NCBI GenBank assembly: GCA_027422505.1 | Contig: JAPQWV010000017.1 | Coordinates: 19,779,501 to 19,843,500 of the forward strand | DNA: 64,000 nucleotides | Direction: 5' to 3' | Source of the DNA: Craterostigma plantagineum | Taxonomy: Eukaryota; Streptophyta; Magnoliopsida; Lamiales; Linderniaceae | Part shown: piece by piece, positions 9,905 to 20,400 of the stretch | Layout of the letters: each line of letters opens with the position of its first letter | Position numbering within the stretch: the stretch's first letter is position 1 | Notes under the pieces: model-generated | What the model was told of the DNA's origin: nothing | What the model saw: only the letters and a program-made list of their open reading frames with translations | The model's database searches: none | Position numbers and translations under genes: made by a program

Positions 9905-10363
9905 ACGTTCACGGCCGTGAATAGCGAATCGCAGGCCGTGAATGAGAGCAGAAGGTCGCCTTCACGGCCGTGACCAGCGTGACATACGCCGTGAATGCGG
10001 ACAGTAAGTAAAGCTCGCCTAAGTCATGGCCGTGAATCTTAAGACACAGACCGTGACTCTTATGATATTATTATTTATTTATTTATTTATTTATTTACTT
10101 ATTTATATATATATTTTTTATTTTTTTATTTTTTTTTATTTTTTTATTATTTTTATTATTATTATTATTATTTTTTTAAAATTTCCCGCTCGTGTTCACG
10201 GCCGTGAGGTGTACGCCTCTGGCCGTGACTTGAGGCAGTGAGGGAAGTGCGTTGTGTTCGTATCATTCACGGCCGTGGATGAATAAGCACATAGCCGTGA
10301 ATAGAGGCAGTGGCCGTTGTTGTGCGGAGTCGCGGCCGTGACTCTATAGTAATTGGCCGTGAC
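9905..10363 (+). repeat. internal six-unit TCACGGCCGTGA array in Athila-1
   Basis: Palindromes start at 9909, 9962, 10024, 10196, 10267 and 10330. Each is followed by a half site (GGCCGTGAAT or similar) and often GGCAG. On the plus strand the unit reads in the opposite direction to the LTR array. A T/A-rich low-complexity insert (10060-10180) separates units 3 and 4. The array lies between the env-position ORF leader (leftward) and the antisense TATA box at 10618 (rightward). Confidence 0.88.
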
Positions 10364-10560
10364 TACGATTTTTTTTTTTAGTTTTTATTTTTATTTTTAT
10401 TTTTTTTTTTATTATTATTATTATTGAAAATATTTTAACTATGATTGACACGCAATCAACAAATTTTTCGAGAACGATTGGCGCAAGGAAAAATCTGATA
10501 ATCGACAAAAGAAATATCACTTTCTCGCGCGGCGTCAGATCATCCAAGTTAAAAATTCGT
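10364..10560. repeat. T-rich low-complexity tract and AT spacer
   Basis: 10371-10427 consists of T runs with scattered A, then ATT repeats. The rest is plain AT-rich sequence before the antisense promoter. Confidence 0.6.
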
Positions 10561-10617
10561 CTGTATCATTTATGGGATTTGCTGATATGACAATGATATT
10601 TTTGTGCCGTTCATGCC

Positions 10618-10625
10618 TATAAATA
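10618..10625 (+). promoter_or_regulatory. TATA box of the antisense unit in Athila-1
   Basis: CCTATAAATAG is a textbook plant TATA box, 97 bp upstream of the ATG at 10715, predicting a start of transcription near 10650. It points opposite to the gag-pol direction of the element. Confidence 0.65.
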
Positions 10626-10714
10626 GACAGTGGTAGAACAACACAATAGCATCATCTACCATAAACCCACGTCTTCAACAATCTTATTTTCAATATTTAG
10701 GTTAGCTAGCCACT

Positions 10715-10879
10715 ATGTTTTGGGGACAACAACAAGATCGTGAGAATGAGAGTGAAGAGTATGCAAGGATTCGTCGTAATTTAGATATGCTATCACTTTA
10801 CCTTGTTCTTCTTTTGGGTTTGTTTGGAGTTTTACTTGCTTTTGTGTGCTGGGTTATCACAAGGTGCACTTGTGTGTAA
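10715..10879 (+). CDS. antisense 54-residue single-pass membrane peptide ORF
   Basis: The ORF starts MFWGQQQDRENESEE. Residues 1-24 are polar and charged. Residues 26-48 form one strongly hydrophobic segment (LSLYLVLLLGLFGVLLAF and following) and the tail is WVITRCTCV, with two cysteines. It ends TAA at 10877. A TATA box lies 97 bp upstream and AATAAA 20 bp after the stop (10899-10904), so the unit has every part of a tiny gene. It runs opposite to gag-pol. Antisense extra ORFs are known in some plant Ty3/gypsy lineages (Tat group), but I do not recognise this peptide. Expression is unproven; a chance ORF is possible, though the hydrophobic block and flanking signals argue against it. Confidence 0.55.
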   Translation: MFWGQQQDRENESEEYARIRRNLDMLSLYLVLLLGLFGVLLAFVCWVITRCTCV

Positions 10880-11015
10880 CCCGCCCTTATGAAGCAAAAA
10901 TAAACTATTGTTCTGTCTTTTGTTCGCAGTTTTAATTTGCTTTTGTGTTGGTCTTTCACACGTTGTAATGGTGTTGTAACCATCTTTTATGTAGTAAAAC
11001 TATGTTCCTATCTCA
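10825..11015 (+). repeat. imperfect ~100-bp tandem duplication of the membrane-peptide 3' end
   Basis: GTTTTACTTGCTTTTGTGTG (about 10832) and GTTTTAATTTGCTTTTGTG (about 10930) start two similar stretches. Both continue through a TATCACAAGGTG / TTTCACACGTTG block, a TGTAACC block and a TTATG(A/T)AG block. The second copy still encodes a short hydrophobic peptide but has no ATG in frame. Confidence 0.6.
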
Positions 11016-11210
11016 TCTTTCGATTCTGCGTTGTACCCATCTTCAATGTTTGCAATAAACTTATTATTAATTAACTATTACTGTTATTATTATTATTGTT
11101 GTTGTTATATTTAATTTAATTTATATAAGTTTTAGATTATTAATTAATATTATTATATATATATATATATTCTTTTTTAATTTATAATGCTTAAAACATA
11201 AATAAAATTA
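11016..11210. other. AT-rich spacer after the antisense unit
   Basis: ATT/GTT repeats and a short (TA)n run (11153-11170). No gene. Confidence 0.5.
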
Positions 11211-11215
11211 CCTGG

Positions 11216-11235
11216 GTTGCCTCCCTAGAAGCGCT
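11216..11235 (-). other. conserved Athila motif GTTGCCTCCC-AGAAGCGCT
   Basis: The 20-bp motif GTTGCCTCCCTAGAAGCGCT lies just beyond the integrase end. It recurs with one change in Athila-2 (46411-46430), where the neighbouring sequence is far more diverged. On the element strand it is purine-rich (GGGAGGCAAC). Its role is unknown. Confidence 0.65.
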
Positions 11236-11274
11236 TCTTTAACGTCGTGAGCCGGACGTACCCTTTTTTTCGTT

Positions 11275-12707
11275 CTACGGTAGCTTGAAATCGAGGTACA
11301 TGACCTCCTTTGTGCCCGTGTCTTCTCCTCCACCGTAATAATGCTTCAGTCGATGGCCATTAACCTTGAAATTTCCCTGCTCAACATTTGAAATTTCGAC
11401 AGTACCATAGGGAAAAACGCGAGTAACTGTAAAAGGTCCAGACCAACGAGATCTTAGCTTTCCGGGAAAGTCTAAGACGAGAATTGAAAAGGAGGACTTG
11501 ATCCCCCTCTTGAAATTTTCTATGTTGCTTGATCTTCTTATCGTGATACGCTTTTGAGCGTTCCTTATACATTTTTGCATTGTCGTATGCCGACAAACGC
11601 CATTCATCAACCTCATTGATCTGGAGCTTACGTTTCTCACCGGCTTGCACCAAATCGAGGTTTAAAGACTTTATCGCCCAGTAGGCTTTATGTTCTAGTT
11701 CGACAGGAAGGTGACATGCCTTTCCGTAAACTAGCCGATATGGGGTAGTGCCTATTGGTGTCTTATATGCAGTCCTATAGGCCCAAAGTGCATCGTTAAG
11801 CTTATTCGCCCATTCTCGACGATTCCCATCTATGGTTTTCTCTAGAATGCGCTTCAACTCACGGTTCACTACTTCTACTTGACCACTTGATTGTGGGTGT
11901 AGAACTGCTATGCTTAACACCATATCTTTCTAATGTACGTGCGAATTGGGTGTTGCAAAAATGAGTACCCCTATCACTAATAATGCATTTAGGTGAACCG
12001 AACCGCGAAAACAATGCTCGTAGAAATCTAACAACAACTCTAGCATCGTTCGTGGGTAAAGCTTGCGCTTCCGCCCACTTGGATACATAGTCAACAGCCA
12101 CAATTATATATTTGTTGTTGTACGAACTTGGAAATGGACCCATAAAGTCTATGCCCCAAACATCGAACACTTCGCAAACTAAAATAAAATTCTGAGGCAT
12201 TTCATCGCGTTTAGAAATGTTACCTGCTCGTTGACATTGGTCACATGTGTTGACGTACATATTAGCGTCCTTAAAAATCGTTGGCCAATTGAAGCCACAT
12301 TCAAGTACCTTTTGGGCGGTTCGATTAGCTGCATAATGCCCTCCAGTTGGTCCGACGTGGCAATGCTCAATAATTTTCATTGTTTCGGGGAATGCAACGC
12401 ACCTTCGGATCACTTGGTCTGCACATCTCCTGAAAAGATAAGGATCTTCCCAAAAGTAGTACTTCAAGTCAGAAAAGAATTTCTTCTTTTGCTGACTCGT
12501 GTACTCTTTAGGTAAAATCCTCGCAACAAGATAGTTAGCTAAATCTGCAAACCAAGGGGTTCCTTCGCTTACTGTTCGTATGGCGTATAAATGCTCGTCT
12601 GGGAACGTATCAACGATTGTCTTTCTGTCGGTATCTTGTATTTCATGCTCCTCTAGTCGAGATAGATGGTCCGCAACAACGTTCTCTGCACCTTTCTTGT
12701 CCCGAAT
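11275..12707 (-). pseudogene. Athila-1 integrase region, several frameshifts
   Basis: The RT frame continues past a TAG at 12708-12710 (expected Glu in EFDIEIRDKKG) into [10 protein letters not shown] and the integrase. The HHCC zinc-finger region has [15 protein letters not shown] and CDQCQRAG. The catalytic core has [12 protein letters not shown] and [10 protein letters not shown] frameshift near 11925 moves to a frame with [16 protein letters not shown] (catalytic Glu region) and [13 protein letters not shown] second shift near 11470 leads to SRWSGPFTV and VNGHRLKHYYGG, the C-terminal integrase end, stopping at 11275. In intact elements this protein inserts the cDNA into chromosomal DNA. 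Confidence 0.88.
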
Positions 12708-14288
12708 CTAGATGTCGAACTCTTGAAGGAGTAGAATCCATCTAATGAGTCGAGGCTTTGCATCTGGCTTCGCTAGTAAATACTTAAGTGCAGAATGGTC
12801 AGTAAAAACAATAACTTTCGTTAAAATAAGATATGACCTGAATTTGTCGAAGGCGAACACGACAGCCAGGAGTTCCTTCTCGGTAGTGGTGTAGTTGGCT
12901 TGAGCTGCATCCAACGTCTTACTCGCATAATAGATTGGTCGAAAATGCTTATCCTTCCGCTGCCCTAATACAGCCCCCACTGCGTAGTCACTAGCATCGC
13001 ACATTAGTTCAAAAGGTAACCCCCAATCGGGGGCAGTCATAATGGGTGCAGATACCAGTCTCTCTTTAAGCAACATGAAGGCATTAACACATTCGTCATT
13101 AAAATCGAACGGAGCATCTTTTTCTAGTAACTTAGACATCGGTCGTGCGATTTTCGAAAAATCCTTTATGAATCGACGATAAAATCCCGCATGACCTAGA
13201 AAGCTCCTAACAGCCTTTACGTTCGAGGGGATTGGTAATTTTTCTATTGTCTCGATCTTAGCTCGGTCCACTTCAATCCCCTTCGAGGATATCTTGTGTC
13301 CCAAAACTATTCCCTCCCGAACCATAAAATGACATTTTTCCCAATTAAGCGCTAAATTTGTTTCTTCACAACGTTCTAACACACTCTTAAGATTAGTTAA
13401 GCAATTATTAAAAGAGGTACCGAACACTGAGAAATCATCCATGAACACTTCCATAATGTCGCCAACCAATTCATCAAATATTGCCATCATGCATCGTTGA
13501 AATGTGGCAGGGGCGTTGCATAATCCAAATGGCATTCGTCGATAAGCAAATGTTCCGATCGGGCAAGTAAACATGGTCTTCTCTTGGTCCTCCGGTGCTA
13601 TAGGAATCTGCAAATAACCTGACAGGCCATCAAGAAAACAGTAAAATGTATGCCCAGATAACTTTTCAAGCATTTGATCAATAAAGGGTAAAGGAAAATG
13701 ATCTTTTCTTGTGGCGTCATTCAACTTCCTGTAGTCAATGCATACACGCCATCCGGTTACAGTCCTTGTCGGAATCAACTCGATCTTTTCATTGGGGACG
13801 ACTGTCATGCCTCCCTTCGTCGGAACCACCTGAACTGGACTAACCCACGCACTATCTGAGATCGGATAGATCACTCCGGCGTCTAGTAGCTTAATAACTT
13901 CCTTTTTGACAACGTCCTTCATGTTTGGGTATAATATCCTTTGTCGTTGGGGTACAGGTTTGAAGTCGTCCTCCGTGAGAATTTTATGCGTACAAAAACT
14001 TGGGCTAATCCCCCGAATGTCTGATATCTTCCATGCCAAGGCCTTCTTGTGCTCTCGCAACACTTCTAATAGTTGGTCTTTCTGCCCATCGTCGAGGTTT
14101 GAGGATATAATCACCGGTAAGTTTGAATCACCGTCTAAAAATGCATATTCGAGATGCTCGGGCAATTGCTTGAGTTCAAGGATTGGTGGCTCTTCGATCG
14201 AGCTTTTCTCCTTATCCTCCTCTTTACTTTCCTGGACAGTCATTACGGGCTCATCAATGTCGTCTTCATACTCATCACTGGCCATCAT
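12708..14288 (-). CDS. Athila-1 reverse transcriptase-RNase H
   Basis: This 526-codon frame is open throughout. It has [38 protein letters not shown] (first catalytic Asp), [14 protein letters not shown] and FMDDFSVF near residues 282-288, the gypsy variant of the YMDD box. RNase H follows, with [32 protein letters not shown] and [11 protein letters not shown]. It converts element RNA into cDNA in virus-like particles. The frame ends at a TAG that replaces an expected glutamate codon and continues into integrase, so it is best seen as the middle of an interrupted gag-pol gene. It overlaps the protease frame by 4 bases. Confidence 0.9.
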   Translation of the reverse strand: MMASDEYEDDIDEPVMTVQESKEEDKEKSSIEEPPILELKQLPEHLEYAFLDGDSNLPVIISSNLDDGQKDQLLEVLREHKKALAWKISDIRGISPSFCTHKILTEDDFKPVPQRQRILYPNMKDVVKKEVIKLLDAGVIYPISDSAWVSPVQVVPTKGGMTVVPNEKIELIPTRTVTGWRVCIDYRKLNDATRKDHFPLPFIDQMLEKLSGHTFYCFLDGLSGYLQIPIAPEDQEKTMFTCPIGTFAYRRMPFGLCNAPATFQRCMMAIFDELVGDIMEVFMDDFSVFGTSFNNCLTNLKSVLERCEETNLALNWEKCHFMVREGIVLGHKISSKGIEVDRAKIETIEKLPIPSNVKAVRSFLGHAGFYRRFIKDFSKIARPMSKLLEKDAPFDFNDECVNAFMLLKERLVSAPIMTAPDWGLPFELMCDASDYAVGAVLGQRKDKHFRPIYYASKTLDAAQANYTTTEKELLAVVFAFDKFRSYLILTKVIVFTDHSALKYLLAKPDAKPRLIRWILLLQEFDI

Positions 14289-14907
14289 GTGGATATTTGC
14301 TTATCGTTTCCGCCAATAACCTGCAATAAGTCTTCCAAAGAATCTGCCATATTAAAAGTCACTTTCTCACCGTCCACCGTTAGAGTCAAGGTGCCATTTC
14401 TGACATCTATCATTGATTCACCGGTGGCTAAAAAGGGTCGACCTAGGATAAGAGGAATGTTTTCGTCTTCCTCCATATCCAAGATGACAAAATCGGCGGG
14501 GATAATAAACTTATCCACTTTAACTAGGACATCCTCGATAACACCTCGAGGATATTTTAAAGATCTATCGGCCAATTGGAGGCTCATCCTAGTGGGTCTG
14601 GGCTCGCCGAGTCCTAGTTTCTTAAACATGGAGTATGGCATTAGATTTATACTGGCTCCTAAATCGGCTAAAGCACGTTCAATAACGACATCGCCAATAA
14701 GACAGGGAACAGTAAAACTCCCTGGATCCTTAAGCTTCTCGGTATCTTGCTTTGTAAGATAGCTGAACATTCTCCTCTTAGGCATACAGTGGACACATCC
14801 TCAAGCTTCCTTCGGTTGGTGAGCAAATCCTTTAGAAACTTCGCGAAACGAGGCATCTGCGTAATGGCTTCAACAAAAGGTAAGTTAACATGCATTTGTT
14901 TACACAT
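14285..14907 (-). pseudogene. Athila-1 aspartic protease region
   Basis: The frame from 14785 holds EKLKDPGSFTVPC, ALADLGASINLMPY (the D-L-G catalytic motif) and LILGRPFLAT. Upstream, the motif HVNLPFVEAITQMPRFAKFL lies in another frame (14907-14780), so a frameshift falls near 14780. Another shift is needed near 14300 to join RT. In an intact element this cleaves the Gag-Pol polyprotein. Confidence 0.85.
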
Positions 14908-14991
14908 ACCAATGAATTTACCGAACTGTTCCTCATCGCGGTCCTTCCTCAGTCTAGCTGGATATGGAATCTTGGGTTGATATGGCTTTGG

Positions 14992-16550
14992 TTAGCTAAT
15001 GACCTTCTCATTCTCTTTTTCAACTTCCACTCTTTCGGGCTTCTCTTCTTCATTTTTCTTTAAAACCTTTTCTTCATGGCCCTCGACGTTAGTCTTTTCC
15101 AAAGATTGTTTTCTTACAGTCTGCTCCCGTTCTTGTAGCTCCTTTCCGTTCCTTAAAGTGACGGCCTTGCAGTGTTCCCTCGGATTCGTCTCGGTATAGA
15201 TGGGAAGTGAACCTTGGGGTCGCTCAGCCAATTGCTTTGCTATTTGGCCAACTTGCAACTCCAACTTGCGTACAGACGCATCTGTATTTTGAGTTCGAAG
15301 ATCGATGGACTGAAATTGTTCTTCCATCTTTGTTAATCTACTCTCATGGGCTTGAGTAGTCTTGTCGAAGTTCGAAAGGAGTCTCTCCATCATACCCTTC
15401 ATATCCCTCATGTCATTTGATCCTGAACCCTGGGCCGTATTCTGATAGTGATTGCTTGATCCTCCGGCTTGAAATCCCGGTGGTGGCCCTTGTTGGAAAC
15501 CGGATTGCCTTTGCACTTGATGGCCTTGATTTCCGTAGGAAAGATTCGGATGTGCACGAGGTTGGAAGCTCCTCTGTCCTTGATAATTGCCCATGTAGTC
15601 GACATGCTCCAGTGATTGTCCGACTTGGCATTCTACGGTTTCGTGAGCTGCGCCACAAATCTCGCACTGTGGTGTGTACGACTTCTGAGGTGGTGTGGTG
15701 GTCATCACGGCATGTACTGGCTGTGTTTGCCCGGCCTTTGGAAGTAGTGTGTTGATCACCGTCTGAAGCTGGGAATTGGTAGTCGCAATGGTTGTTGCAA
15801 CGCCTCGAACTTGGCATTTGAAGCAGTCTCCTCGCTCACCCCAAACACTCCTAGAGTCTTTATCCTCGTGTTGCCTCTCATGAAGCTGTTTCTCGAGTAA
15901 TCTTCGATTAGATTCCAAGCGTCTGTGGCATTGAGCTTCACGAGCCCTCCTCCCGCGGCTCCGTCCAACATATGAACTGTTTGATCATTGAGGCCCTCGT
16001 GGAATCGGTTGATCATAGCGGCCTTCGACATCCCATGTTGTGGGCACTTCTTCAAGAGAGACTTGTACCTCTCCCATACCTCGTAAAGATTCTCTGAATC
16101 CTTCTGGTGAAAAAGGGAGATTTCTGTCTTTAGCCTTAACACCTTTGACAGGGGGAAGTAATGGCCAATGAATGCTGCTCGTAGTTCTTCCCACGTAGTG
16201 ATTGATCTAGGCGGTAACGTCTCCAACCAATCCTTCGCCCTGTACTTGAGTGAGAATGGAAACAACATTAGTTTAATCGCATCACTCGGGACCCCATTGA
16301 TCTTGATGGTGTCCGTTACTGTAAGAAAAGCCTTCAGGTGGGAGTATGGATCATCATCAGGATTCCCCTCAAACTGAGCCGTCTGAAAGATCATCTGAAG
16401 CCAAGCATGCTTCAGCTCAAAATCGTTGTTCGCGATCGGAGGAATAACAATCGCCGATTCTGTACCGCCGAGGGAGGCGTTCTTAAGTAGATCTTGTAAA
16501 GATTGTTCCTCTTCCTGGTCATGGTGGGTCGGTACTCTTCGGTCTGCCAT
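14992..16550 (-). pseudogene. Athila-1 gag, one frameshift
   Basis: Starts MADRRVPTHHDQEEEQ at 16550. The capsid-like domain has FQTAQFEGNPDDDPYSHL, LFPFSLKYRAKDWLETLP and WERYKSLLKKCPQHGM. The first frame closes at 15756. A one-base shift near 15800 restores the second part, with the zinc knuckle CEICGAAHETVEC (C-x2-C-x3-H-x4-C, typical of this lineage), glutamine-rich linkers and a charged Lys/Glu tail ending at 14992. Gag packages the element RNA. The tail leads into the protease region. Confidence 0.88.
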
Positions 16551-16930
16551 CTCGACTTCTATCTCTCAATTGTCTGCTGACTCCTGAGAGTTATCCTCTG
16601 AATAGCTGACCAACGCTTCCTAATAATTACTAGCTGTGCCTTCTGTATTGTATCTGAGCTGCCTTCGCAATTTCCGCTCGAAATCTGGGTCTCCTTCGAC
16701 AATTGGACCTGATGGGTAGCTTCGGGTTATCCACCGTCAAACGGTACCTTCAATGAATGAAAACGAAATTTAGCGAAGAACTAGACAAATACGTTGAAAA
16801 GGTAACTAGACTAATAAAGATGTAGGAAACAAATGACGCAATTAAAACAAGTACGCAATTAATGAAAACCAAAAAATGTAAAATAAAATGGCTAAATTAC
16901 CGAACTAGGGTGTTCCTAATATCAATCTAT
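16551..16930 (-). other. Athila-1 5' untranslated leader
   Basis: Short non-coding sequence between the primer binding site and gag. No ORF or other structure noticed. Confidence 0.6.
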
Positions 16931-16948
16931 TCCCCGGCAACGGCGCCA
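16931..16948 (-). promoter_or_regulatory. Athila-1 primer binding site (tRNA-Asp)
   Basis: The plus strand reads TCCCCGGCAACGGCGCCA, the 3' end of plant tRNA-Asp including CCA. The minus strand is therefore perfectly complementary to that tRNA. It lies 6 bp from the LTR edge and fixes both orientation and lineage. Confidence 0.93.
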
Positions 16949-16954
16949 AAAACT

Positions 16955-18688
16955 TGATCGCTTGTGTGTATGATTAAATTAAAAGATCATGCGAGTACGT
17001 CAAGTAATAATTAAAACGAATATATTATAACTAGAATCACGCGCGATAGGCAGTGTACCTATCGTTTGTAATATAGCTATAGCGAATATCCGAGTATCGA
17101 ACACGAGGAATAAATTGAGTACTAGTATTAACCTATCGACTCGATATTTAACCTAAATAAAATAACAGGATTTGTTTAGATTACGAACTAACTTAACAGA
17201 GCAACTTAAAGGATCGAAAGACTAAGGAACACAACTAGAAGTAATAAGAGTGACTTAAGATGACAAATATGTGTCCGGGATTCGAATCCCGCTGAGTTTT
17301 GTTGGCTAAGGCTTACAGAATATCGCTCCTACGTGATTATCGACTAAATCGCAGTAATTTCCTACCCACTCACGGATTTGCTGTCGCCCTAAACGTTCGT
17401 GGGGATCTAAATTTAGCGATTACTAGACGGCGAGGAACGAGTATTTGCTGTCGCCCTATACTCGAATCCTAACGTCTACGAACGGCCTAATCGTTATTTA
17501 GCTGTCGCCCTAAACGATATACCATACATTTATATCAACACATAGACATATTGATACGGAAAAAACAACATCATAGAACGATAAATAGTCGAATACACGT
17601 GTTCACGATTATCCTACGCCTTAACTACAACATAACCCAACGTTCATCTATTCCCAAACACACAAAAGGATTAGCTACTCATATTGAACGTCACAACAAC
17701 GAGATTTAAGGAAAACGAGGATAGAGAACTCATAAAAACTTCCCTAAGAAGTGAATATGGCGTTTCCGAGGTGGAGCTCTCGTTCCTCGATCGTATGAGC
17801 GTATCTTCGTTGCTGGATCGTCCCTTGAGCTTCTCCGAATCACGGGACTGCTTCTAGTGTTCTTCCTTCTCTTTTTTGCTTTAAGTTTTCGTCCCTCTCC
17901 AGTTCTTTTTCAGTTCTAAGGATCATCCCCTTTTTATGCTTCGAAAATGGGCTAAAACCCTGAATTTTGGCACGTTCACGGCCTCTTAATGGGCCTTCAC
18001 GGCCGTGACGGCGGCTCAAAACCCTATTTCTTGACTTTCTGGCATGAGTCACGGCCTTGTGCAACATGATTCACGGCCGTGAAGGAGGCTTAAACCCTAA
18101 AACTTGACTTTCTGGCACGATTCACGGCTTGTTGCATCTTAAGTCACGGTCGTGAATCAATGGATTTTTCCTTCGTTGAACTCTCTGCCTTGATTCACGG
18201 CTTGTTTGCATAAGGCTTCACGGCCGTGAATAAACATTCTCCAACTCTCTGCCGTAGTTCACGGCTTCGTACATCAGGGTTCACGGCCGTGACACGGGAG
18301 GCTTATGTCTCTTACGCTCACTGCCCACATTCACGGCCTCATACAAAGGAGTTCACGGCCGTGACTGTCATTAGTCGACCCACTACCCACTGTCACGGCT
18401 TCATGCAATATGATTCACGGCCGTGACCCTTCTCCGTAAGCTTACTGCCAACATTCACGGCCTCTTGCAAGACTATTCACGCCCGTGACTTATATCTGGC
18501 AGCTTCAAACTTCGCCATTTTCGTGTTGTTTCCGCCTCGTTTTCGTTCCTTTTCGCTTGATAATCATTCGAAGGTCCTACAATATTTAAATGAGTGTAAA
18601 TAGAGCCAATAAATGCATAGAATGATCAAAACTTTCCTATTATAACCCAAATAAACATAACAATAAACGTATTAAAATACGTTTATCA
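16955..18688 (-). repeat. 5' LTR of Athila-1 with CACGGCCGTG array
   Basis: Nearly identical to 4472-6204. The palindrome array occupies about 17970-18490. On the minus strand CATAAAAAGG (about 17930-17938) lies some 50 bp downstream of it and is the likely TATA box for genomic RNA. Confidence 0.95.
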
Positions 18689-19403
18689 TGCAGACGAGTC
18701 GAATTTTTTTGGTTCGATTCGCGATTCGATTCTAAATTTTAATATTCAAATTCGAATATTTAGAATATTTTTATTCGAGAAATATCCGAATACGAATACG
18801 AAATCACAATATTTTATTCGAATATTAATCGAATTATTCGATTCGAATAATTTAACATATATTTATAAATTTCAATATGAAATATTTATGGTATAAAAAA
18901 ATTAAAATAAATCAAAGAATAATATTTATACATTTAGAAGTTTTGTTTATTTTTAATGGTAAAGTGTTGAATTAACTTCCACCATAAATTACAAAATTAT
19001 TTTAATAACTGCATTCATGAAACAAAATGTAATAAATTAAAAATTACATTATTATTGATGGAGAACATAATTTTAAGAAACTGTACAATGTCTAAGGTTT
19101 TTCTTTCACCCTCAAGTGGTGTGCCAATACATAATATTACAATTCAATATATATTTTAAAATATATATTGTAAATATGATAATATTTATATTTTTTTATT
19201 AAATGTAAAGATAAATACTCTAGTATAATCCATATTCGAGTATTCGAATATTCGATTAGAATATTTCCGAATACGAATAAGAATCGAATTTTATGATTCG
19301 ATTAAATATTCGAATATTCGTATTCGATTCGATTGTCATCCGAATACGAATAGATATTGTGGTACTCGACTAGATTTGATTCGTTTGCAACCCTAGTGAC
19401 TGG

Positions 19404-20398
19404 TCGGTCGGTATATGGACTGGTTCAGTAGCTGGCTCGGTCAGTTGGTTAGTAGAAAATTGTCCTTCTGCGCGAAATGCTCACTGTAGTTGACACCGTC
19501 GCCGCTAAAATCCTAAATAAATATTTCCGAACTAAATCAGTACAAAGAAACGGTCCAAAGCAATTTTCGTCCGGTTTAGTCCAGGACCAACGCAGTTTTC
19601 GGCCCGGACAGAATCGGCAGAAAATTGCGTTGGACTCCCTACTGTCGGGCCGATCGACGATTTCGCCAAAAATTTCGTTGGTCCCGCACTGAACCGGCCG
19701 AAAATGCGTTGGACGGGCACCAAATTTTTTTTACCTGGTCCGATCCATTACCGAAGAGATCGAAAATATTATAAAGAGATCGAAAGAGATCGAAAATGCG
19801 TTGGACGGCCAATATTTGTTTGTGTCTATTTCGAACCGGTAGTATAAAGAGATCGAAAGATTTTTAAAAAACTGAATTAAGTAGTAAAAGGGCAAAATGA
19901 TCATTTGGGGTAGTGACAAGCAAAATGGGGATGTGAATAGCAAAATGGTCGTTTGGGGTGTGCATAGTAATACCCACTTGGAAATTTGCGAAGAGACGTG
20001 AGGAGAGGCCCCGTGTGAACAGATTGGAAGAAAACGTTAAATCACTGCGCCATTAATCGAATGGTGTAACGTTTTACATGTGAGGTGAGAAAATAGGACT
20101 AAGGGGATATTTCGTAATTTGAAATAGTGGATAGTAAAAGAGAGTCAAGCACGTTTTCGAAATAATTGTAGGGTTTCATACCTTCAAAACTGCTCCCTCA
20201 AGAATGAGGATACGTCCCTCCATTTCTAAAAATCTATGTTAAAATATTTTTAACCACAAATCAAAACATACGTGTATTACACCCGTCCATGCATATTTCT
20301 TTTTATTACAAGTATCAAACACGTATGTATTACAATTATTCACAATCACATATCGCCACACAGTTGTTCCACCGTAACCATCCATGACAAATTTATAA
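19404..20398. other. intergenic sequence with short internal repeats
   Basis: No gene recognised. The start resumes the GACTGGTTCAGT repeats. 19550-19720 repeats GCGTTGG and CGGCCGAAAAT words, and 19745-19860 repeats AAAGAGATCGAAA. The block 19880-19975 has GGGCAAAATGATCATTTGGGG-like words seen at many plant MITE ends. I could not define element boundaries. Confidence 0.4.
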
Positions 20399-20400
20399 TA

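Larger units (their letters stand above)
4472..18688 (-). mobile_element. Athila-1: Ty3/gypsy LTR retrotransposon of the Athila lineage
   Basis: A 14.2-kb minus-strand element with TG...CA LTRs of 1734 bp (16955-18688, 5') and 1733 bp (4472-6204, 3'). It is flanked by a perfect 5-bp duplication TGCAG (4467-4471 and 18689-18693). The primer site matches tRNA-Asp, and the order is gag, protease, RT-RNase H, integrase, then a long spacer and an env-position ORF, as in Athila elements. The two LTRs differ at roughly 25-30 positions by eye (under 2%), so it is fairly young. Yet gag, the protease/RT junction, integrase and the extra ORF all carry frameshifts or a stop. Confidence 0.95.
4453..19403. 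mobile_element. hAT MITE (TAGGGTTGCA family) split by Athila-1
   Basis: The MITE consists of 4461-4471 plus 18694-19395 (about 713 bp). Its ends are TAGGGTTGCA and TGCAACCCTA, and it is flanked by a perfect 8-bp duplication GTGACTGG (4453-4460 and 19396-19403), the hAT signature. The interior is AT-rich with repeated TTCGAATATTCG words and no coding capacity. Athila-1 landed 11 bp inside the left end, so a naive annotation would miss this MITE. A second, truncated copy of the family is at 60808. Confidence 0.9.

Noticed and set aside
10026..10241. Hydrophobic ORF of Leu/Ile/Tyr/Phe repeats
   Set aside because: Translation of the T/A low-complexity insert between array units.
14154..14762. 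202-codon plus-strand ORF opposite the Athila-1 protease
   Set aside because: Antisense shadow of a conserved coding region; no hydrophobic or domain logic and no promoter signals.
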